A stretch of DNA of 64,000 nt from Tenrec ecaudatus. Lineage: Eukaryota > Chordata > Mammalia > Afrosoricida > Tenrecidae. The DNA lies in contig NC_134547.1 of NCBI RefSeq assembly GCF_050624435.1, forward strand, positions 32,684,419-32,748,418, given 5' to 3'. A program made the position numbers and the translations under genes. The notes under the pieces were generated by a model that was not told where the DNA came from, searched no databases, and saw nothing but the letters and a program-made list of their open reading frames with translations. Below, in pieces: positions 57,355 through 64,000 of the stretch (the first letter of the stretch is position 1; each line of letters starts with the position of its first letter).

Positions 57355-57756
57355 CTAAAAGAGAAAATTCAGAATAAGGTAATAAAATGGTAATAATAAG
57401 ATGCTCATAACATCTTTATCCTGTATTCATCAATTAGACTAATTTCTTTTCAGCAAAATTAGAGCTTTACATAAAAGATAAAACAATGACAATCCAAATA
57501 TAACTTGCTTAAAAAAACAAGTACTTTAAAGTATTTCTTAATTGCACCCCAAATATATTTCTAGAGTATGAAGAAAAGAAAACAAAAATGTGAAATAAAA
57601 ACACGTTTTCTCTGGGATAAAGCTTATTTAAAAAGGATTTCAGCTTTCATATATCCAGTTCATGATATGAAAAATTATGTATTAATCCCCCAAAATACTA
57701 CCCAGGCATCAAATTCAGGTTTTGTGTACCAGTTGATGAATGAACTAGTAGCCTGT

Positions 57757-58800
57757 GATGGTTACAGAGAAGCCCCAGTGGCAAAATTACTCGTTGGTCT
57801 GTTAAATACAAGGTCAGAAGTTTGAATCCACCAACTATTCCCTGGGTGAAAACTGAGGCTTTCTGTGAAGAAAGCAAATAGTGCCCGGCTATCAAGCAGA
57901 ACAGTGTCTAGGGTCTTCAAGGCTTGTATTCAAACAAGCAGCCATCTGAGTGCGAAGTCAACTAAGTCCACTTGGAAGGACACCAGCTTGTGTGATCCAA
58001 GATTAGGCAATAATAGATTTCAAAGACGACAAAGGGAAAAGTATCAGAGCCTAAACTTCAAACACCCACTTTGTGGAAGGCTATGGAGGAAAGTGGGAGC
58101 CCCAAGCCAATTACGCCACTGGCAAGGACCTCAAACAGCTTTACTATCAGATAGAAATCACTGTGACCCAAGATCATACTGGATCGAACCTGATAACGTG
58201 GTCAGTTGACCTCCCTCTTGACCCAACCTGAAATTTTTCTAGGTGTATTTTTTTGCTTGTTCCGTGACAAGAATTTCTTCCCTGGCCTTTAAAATACTGA
58301 TGGTGTTTTTTTCTTACACATATATAAATATGTGTGGTTTATCTTTGTATTATTTTACCCTTACCATTTTGTTTCTGTTTCTTATTGTTTCTGTTAGATT
58401 CTCCAGTTTGGGAAGCACAGAAGAAATGGATGCACAGAGATAACAACCGATACAAGGGTTTATAGGGGAGATAGCAGTAGGTGGGCGAGGGGGAAAGATG
58501 GAGAGTGTGAGGGGGTTGGGGGAACAAATAAAGTATGAGAGGGAGCACTAGAACTGATGGTGATTACACACTCATTTTAAAAGCAATTTAACCAAGAAAA
58601 AAATGGTCAAAAAATGGAGTAATCATTGTATAATTATTTTTATATGACTGAACTATTGAGTTGTATTATATGTGGATTATGTACCAATAAAACTGTATAT
58701 ATATTAAAAAAAAGTTAGTGTCTCCGAAACCCACAGGGGTAAGTTTTCTACCCTGTCCTAGTAAGTCAGAATTGACTTGATTGCAGAGCGCTAGGGATTT
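57757..58800 (+). mobile_element. AfroSINE copy split by an L1-type tail (family C)
   Basis: The left part, 57757-57877, has agccccagtggcaaaattac, gtcagaagtttgaatccacc and ctgaggctttctgtgaagaa. The right part, 58712-58800, resumes with gttagtgtctccgaaaccca and ends in cagaattgacttgattgcag. The halves join at the same place, within about 2 bp, as the split AfroSINE at 38165-39185. Confidence 0.75.
57878..58711 (+). mobile_element. L1-type tail, family C
   Basis: It starts at the block gtgcccggctatcaagcaga (shared with family A) and then gtctagggtcttcaaggctt and acaagcagccatctgag. The T-rich middle is at 58230-58400. It ends gtaccaataaaactgtatat and an A-run. Family C is a sister of family A, with the same architecture but a different 3' half. 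Confidence 0.65.
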
Positions 58801-59929
58801 TACGACGGTCATGCTGCCTGCAAACCACTAGCTTAGTTTCAGCAATATTGACATCTCTTTAATTCCTTTATGCAATTAAAAATTTTTTAATTACATTCGC
58901 CTCGATTTTACTTAAGAGTCAGTGGAGAGCTAAAAAACTATGAAGTGCTCATACTAGTTGGAATAAGCATAGGCCTTAAATTTAATACAACTAATTCAAA
59001 AGTGGATATAAATAAGCAATCCCACTCAAAAAATAATTCTTTAATTTCAAATGAATGTTTACTGGTCAATTATATGCACAACTGGCATAAAATTAAGTGT
59101 ATAAAATGTTTCAAATATAAGCAAAGATACGTCTAAAAATTGAAGCACTATTAGACATATTTTAAAGATATCTGATATTCTCAATATTTTAATTATCTTA
59201 TAAAATGGTTCTAACTAAAATCTGACATTTCCCCATATATTTTCCTTCACTTTATGCATTAGGCGTTTGAAATTAGTTAAGACAATATTATACTTCAATA
59301 GTTCAAACGGCCACCCCTCTAAGCTAAGCCTATCACTGGAAGAGTAACAACAAAGGCAGCCCCCACCCTCCTCTCCATATTTTGAAATCTTGGGTGGAGT
59401 CCAGTTCTTGAAAAAGCTCAAAGCTAACTTTTCTGAGAACTCCACTTATCGTGATGAGCCTGAAGCCTTATTTAAAATGTTTTTGAAAAAGAGACACCAC
59501 TTTAGAATACAAAAGACAGTAAACAGAGTCTTCCAAAAGATTTGCAACACCCATGAAATATTTTGGTGACAAAATTCTAGTCCCAGCTCAATTAAGTCCT
59601 TATAAACAACAAACTTTAAAATACTAAAAAATGGAAAAAGTCTGCACCCATTCCCTAGACATGTAAAAGGTTATTAAATAAGTTAAAATACTTAAAATGC
59701 TCATGATCCCCCTTCCCCAAGTACTCAGGAATGAATCACTTAGTATAAGTAATAGAATTTTCTCATATATATTTGACTGTCCATACAAACAGTTCATCAG
59801 TATAATGCAGGGATGAATTCCCAGTCCTACTATGCTTTAAATTGAACGCTTTAAATACTCACTAAAATGCTAGTTTTTTTGTTGTTGTTTTAAAGTTTGG
59901 GTATAATAGAAGTCGTAACATACAACTGT
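58801..59929. other. URI1: Single-copy intronic stretch of URI1
   Basis: AT-rich, with no repeat recognised. The minus-strand frame 59215-59445 has no splice context or URI1 similarity. Confidence 0.4.
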
Positions 59930-60250
59930 GGGAACCAATCACAATGATCTACCTATAACCCCCTCCCAGGGGGATGGACAACAGAAAAGTGGGTGATGGG
60001 AGACATTGATCAGTGTAAGACATGAAAAAATAACAATAATTTTAAAATTATCAAGGGTTCATAAGGGAGGGTAAGTGGGGGAAGGAGAGAGGGAAAAATG
60101 AGGAGCTGATACAAGGGCTCAAGTAGAAAGAAAATGTTTTGAGAATGATGACAACAAATGTACAAATGTGCTTGACACCATGGATGGATGGATGCATGGA
60201 TTGTGATAAGAGTTGCATGATAATAAAATGATTTATAAAAAATAAAATAA
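59930..60250 (+). mobile_element. Family A tail, 5'-truncated
   Basis: It starts at gggaaccaatcacaatgatc and ends at tgataataaaatgattta. It carries a tggatggatggatgcatgg micro-expansion in the terminal block. Confidence 0.8.
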
Positions 60251-60703
60251 CTTATTATTTTAGAGCCAGAAGCTTACTTTGGGCCCCATCTCCTGCTACC
60301 CGCAACCCTTACTTACAAATGAAATGATGTGCAGCATGTTGGTGGGTGAGTATGCATGTGAGCTCATTTTTCTGAGGAGAAACTTCAGACCTTTCATCAG
60401 ACTGTAAAATGCTTACATAACCAAGTTAAGTTTTCCTGGCACAGGTCAAAACAGAGAAGGACTTTAGATAAATTACCTGGTATACAAACAAGAGAGCTTC
60501 AAAAGGCTCAAGGAAAATGAAATTTAAAAACCATGGAAAATATCCATGAACTTGTTGAAGTCCTCTCATAATATTTTCTTAATTTAAGCAAGATATTTAA
60601 TAATAAATAATAATATAAATAAAAAAGCATAAATCCGCTACTTGAACAAAAATAAAATGACTAATAAGCTGGTTAATGGCAATTTATTGAAAATAGGCTG
60701 CTA

Positions 60704-61363
60704 GAGTGGAGACCCAAGGCCCAAGTGTCGGCCAATGGAGATCCCCTCAAAGAGGGGTTCAGGAGAGGAGATGGGTCAATGAGGGTGCGAGGTAGTACCG
60801 ATGAAGAACACAGCTTTCCCCCGGGTCCTGGATGCTTCCTCCTCCCCCCAACTACCATGATCCGAATTCTACCTTGCAGGACTGGATAGGGCAAAGGTTG
60901 TAAACTGGTGCATATGGGGGCTGGAGGCACAGGGAATCCAGGGTGTATGATACCTTCAGGACTAGGGGTATGAGGGGCGATGCTGGGAGAGTGGAGGGCA
61001 AGTGGGTTGGAAAGGGGGAACTGATTACAGGGGTCCACGTGTGACCTCCTCACTGGGAGAGGGAAGGCAGAGAAGGAGGGGGAGGGAGACTCCGGATAGG
61101 GCAAGATATGACAAAATAACAATGTATAAATTACCAAGGGTACATTGGGAGGGGGGAGCGGGGAAGGAGGGGGGAAAAAAAAGAGAGGACCTGATGCAAA
61201 GGGCTTCAGTGGAGAGCGAATGCTTTGAGAATGATTGGGGCAGGGAATGTATGGATGTGCTTTATACAATTGATGTATGTATATGTATGGATTGTGATAG
61301 GAGTTGTGTGAGTCCCTAATAAAATGTAAAAAAAGAAAAGAAAAAAAACAAGCAAAAAAAAAA
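60704..61363 (+). mobile_element. Young family A insertion with perfect 15-bp target duplication
   Basis: The direct repeats gaaaataggctgcta lie at 60689-60703 and 61364-61378. Between them are 660 bp of family A (gagtggagacccaaggccca through ccctaataaaatg) and a long interrupted A tail. Target duplication, 5' truncation and A tail together show LINE-type target-primed reverse transcription. A 244-codon frame on the opposite strand (60673-61407) is a by-product of this young sequence. Confidence 0.9.
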
Positions 61364-61454
61364 GAAAATAGGCTGCTAAATGATTTTCTAGCCAAAATAT
61401 AAAACATATGCCAATTAAGATATTTTGATAGTCATGAAGGTCAGCGGGCAGACC

Positions 61455-62935
61455 TAACATGATGTATGTTTGGGGTTTTTCTTTTCCCTTTTCTTATTTG
61501 TTTCTTCTTTTCATTCAATCTTTTATTTCCTTTTTGTTTTGTCTCTGTAATTGTTGTTTTGCCTACCTGTATATGATAGACATGGGAAGCAAGCCGGAGG
61601 AGAAAGCAATGGGACCACCAGTTCTGGAGGGACTTGAGGAGATTAGGAGGCGGAAAAAACAGTGGTGAGCAAACAAGGCCATAGACAGAGGAACAACTAG
61701 GGAATTAAAAGCAACAATGAGGAGGATGCAGAGATCGCAGTGGTGTTGGAGCAACAGCAATCTAGCTGAGAGGAATAACTATGAGGCAGAGAAAAGGGCG
61801 AGTGTGATGGTGGGGCAGGAGGAAGGTCAAGGGAAACAGGAAAGATTAGGAAGCAAAGCTATGGAGAGAGGTATAAACATAGGTGTGAAATATATTAACT
61901 CATAAAAATAGAGGTATTGGCCTATGTACATATGTTTATATGGCAATACACTGAGGAAGTAGATGGACTTTCAGCCTCTGTTCAAGCCTTCCCTCAGGGC
62001 AAGAACACTTTGTTCTAATAACCTGGCATTCTGTGATGCTCACTCTCCCAACAAGTCGCTTCAGACAAAATGGGTGCATAAACAAATGTGGTGAGGAAAG
62101 CTGACGGTACCCGGCTATCAAAAGCTATACTGTCTGGGGTCTTAAAGACTTGAAGGTAAACAAGCAGAGAAGCAACAAGCCCACATGGAAGAAGCACTCC
62201 AGCCTGTGCGATCATGAAGTGTCGACAGAATCAAGTAACAGGCACCAGAGGACCAAAAACAAAAAAACATATTGTTGAGAACGAGGGGGGTTCGAGCAGA
62301 GACCCAAAGCCCATCTGTAGACAACAGGCCATCCACTCACAGAAGGGTCACAAGGAAGGGATGAATCAACCAGGGCACAGTATAGCACCGATGAAACACT
62401 CATAATTCCTCTGGGTCTTTGAGGTTTCCACATACCCCCCATCATGACCCCAGCCCTGCCTTTCAGTTCTGGCTAGACTGGAGCATATACACTGGTATAG
62501 GTAAGAGTTCACTACACACAGAATTCAGGTCAGAATAACCCCCTCGGGGACAGAAATGGCAGGAGCAATACCAGGAGGGTAGAAGGAAAGTAAGGGAAAG
62601 AGGGGAGGCAAGGGGACCGATCACAATGATCAAGGTATAATCATGTCCCCACGTCCCCTGCCACCACCAGGGGAATGAACAGAAATGTGGGTGAAGGGAG
62701 ACAGAGGTTGGTGTAAAATATGAAAATATCAACAATTTATAATTTATCAAGGGTCAGGAGGATGGGAGGGGAAAAAGAGGAGCTGATACCAAGGGCTCAA
62801 ATAGAAAGTAAATGTTCAGAAAATGATACTTACAACAAAACTACAAATATGATAGATGTAACTGATGTATAAAATGTTATAAGAGCTGTAAGAACCCCCG
62901 ATAGAAAATTTTAACTAATTAATTTTAAAAGATAT
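61455..62935 (+). mobile_element. Long family A copy (~1.5 kb)
   Basis: The order is a T-rich part (61470-61560), an A/G-rich part (61580-61900), ctggcattctgtgatgctca, tacccggctatcaaaagcta, gtctggggtcttaaagactt, gatcatgaagtgtcgacaga, cccatcatgaccccagccct and the terminal block near 62870-62935. Order and content match the copy at 8640-10759. The start is uncertain. Confidence 0.65.
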
Positions 62936-63029
62936 TTTAAAATTCCCATTTCACAGAAATAGAACACTGGTAATACTTTCAGGAAAAGTTTTTTGAACTA
63001 TTTGAAGATCACAATACCTATATGGTACT

Positions 63030-63228
63030 TGCTCAAAACTCACTGCCACTGAGTCAATTCCAACTCATAGCGATGTTACAAAATGGAGTAAAACTGTCAG
63101 TGTGGGTTGCCAAGGCTGCAAATCTTTACATCAGCTGAAAGTTTCATCATCTTCAAAACAACTGGTAGGTTCAAAGTGCTAACCTTGAGCTTAGCAGTCC
63201 AACATGGAACCTACTACACAACAGGGAT
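63030..63228 (-). mobile_element. AfroSINE copy
   Basis: Antisense: cactgccactgagtcaattc, aaggctgcaaatctttacat, aggttcaaagtgctaacctt and gtccaacatggaacctacta lie in SINE order. Confidence 0.75.
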
Positions 63229-63334
63229 GTTCAGTTAGTGACTACTAATTTTTTCACAATTATATTAATTCAAGTCTAGAATTAGGTGATTTGAGATTAA
63301 ATACAGAAAAACTGACGAAGCTACGTGTTAAGCA

Positions 63335-63495
63335 ATTCCATCCAAAAAAAACCAATAACAACCAAAAATACCCCTAACGCATGGCCTTCGAGTCAATGCC
63401 AATACAAAGAGACCCTACTGGACAGGGCAAAACTGCCCCTTGTGGGTTTCTGAGACTGTAACTCTTATGTAAGTACAAAACCCCATCTTTTTCTT
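63335..63495 (-). mobile_element. AfroSINE 3' half
   Basis: Antisense: ggccttcgagtcaatgccaa, gggcaaaactgccccttgtg and gtttctgagactgtaactct. It ends before the tRNA-like head. Confidence 0.65.
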
Positions 63496-63524
63496 TCTCC
63501 ATTACGCAGTTATAATTTCATCGT

Positions 63525-63615
63525 GTAAAATTATTTAGGGACCACAATAATTTGTGGTATTGATTGTACAACTCTACGTAATATGATCGATTCTTATGAA
63601 ATGTGAAGTATATGC
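63525..63615 (+). mobile_element. 3' end piece of an L1-type tail (family C-like)
   Basis: It contains attgattgtacaactctacg and gatcgattcttatgaaatgt, similar to 9310-9400. It is cut by the LTR that starts at 63616. Confidence 0.5.
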
Positions 63616-64000
63616 TGTGAGAGATAATTTTATGTCCACTTGAAGAAGATAATTTTATGTCCACTTGATAATTTTATGTACACACTTGTAGCGATGGAAT
63701 CCAACTTGTCAATCGGGTCACAGCCTAATGCTCTCTCCTGAGGAGGATGGCCTTCCCCGTCCCCTCATCTTCCTGCTTGCTGCCATCCTGATAGCTGCCA
63801 AAGCCTTGCCATGTTTCCATGCATCCACATGACTGCATCCACCGCCCTTCTGCATCACTGCATATGGATGTGGGAGTCTAAAGAGGGACGGATTGACCAG
63901 TATCGGACTTATGGACTGGAATTGGACTGGGAAACTTTCTTGATATATAATTACTTCTTGATGTAAAGCTCTTTCTTATCCATAGATGAGTGTTGCTGGA
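63616..64000 (+). mobile_element. ERVL/MLT2-like LTR, cut by window end
   Basis: It starts tgtgagagataattttatgt. Near the start a ~20-25 bp unit with gataattttatgtccacttg is tandemly repeated (63622-63680). It continues gtcaatcgggtcacagccta, tctgcatcactgcatatgga and ttatggactggaattggact, the same order as 8238-8627. Confidence 0.6.

Larger units (their letters stand above)
57355..64000 (-). other. URI1: Last intron of URI1 (continues past window end)
   Basis: The acceptor AG and a pyrimidine tract lie at 57355-57368 on the minus strand. I looked for the previous exon on the minus strand up to 64000 and found none with flanking splice sites, so the intron is at least 6.6 kb. Most of it is young repeats (57757-58800, 59930-64000). 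Confidence 0.8.

Noticed and set aside
59215..59445. Candidate upstream URI1 exon on the minus strand
   Set aside because: No splice acceptor and donor pair in frame, and no similarity to URI1 as I know it.
60673..61407. 244-codon open frame on the minus strand, longest in the window
   Set aside because: It lies antisense to a young family A insertion that has its own target duplication. The peptide is Pro/Ser/His-rich with no domain, and similar antisense frames appear over other family A copies.
1..64000. Bacterial or phage-type gene cluster
   Set aside because: There is no dense set of long frames or ribosome binding sites. Mammalian SINEs, LINEs, LTRs and a spliced URI1 exon settle the matter.

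Overview
The window is nuclear DNA from a placental mammal, almost certainly an afrotherian. Two features place it. First, about 18 copies of an AfroSINE-type tRNA-derived SINE, several RTE LINEs and L1 elements with an afrotherian-style 3' UTR fill the window. Second, the only protein-coding sequence I can recognise is the last coding exon of URI1 (unconventional prefoldin RPB5 interactor), on the minus strand at 57172-57354. The abundant L1-tail family here differs from the elephant form I remember, so a tenrec, golden mole, elephant shrew or aardvark is more likely than an elephant. The species itself is inferred, not shown.

Layout. Positions 1-6000 are mostly single-copy. A GC-rich part carries a 176-bp inverted duplication (437-612 and 2934-3109), and AT-rich blocks around 3830-4990 look like conserved regulatory DNA. 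From 6000 to 19300 layers of L1, RTE, SINE and LTR insertions dominate. From 19300 to 25300 the window is repeat-poor, and 20640-24420 looks like a second regulatory block. From 25300 to 39450 repeats return: a cluster of AfroSINEs, a solo LTR sitting inside a SINE, an RTE LINE broken by LTRs and a mariner, and a second mariner inside an L1. Positions 40860-54740 are a nearly continuous stack of decayed L1s containing a perfect 9 x 20 bp tandem array. Positions 55320-57171 are single-copy and hold the URI1 3' UTR and a conserved-looking AT-rich block. From 57355 to the end is URI1 intron filled with young repeats.

In human, URI1 is followed by a gene desert and then ZNF536. If that order holds here, positions 1-56000 are the URI1-ZNF536 intergenic desert, and the AT-rich blocks are candidate long-range enhancers. 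No operon, CRISPR array, tRNA or rRNA gene is present. Nearly all open frames are chance frames or remains of transposable elements.

I found no new protein system. The most unusual things are structural: two L1-type tails inserted within about 2 bp of the same site, in the same relative orientation, inside two different AfroSINEs; two mariner copies with the same internal deletion; a composite LTR/L1-tail unit with an 18-bp target duplication; and the inverted duplication. All repeat family names rest on my recognition of sequence similarity; no database search was run.
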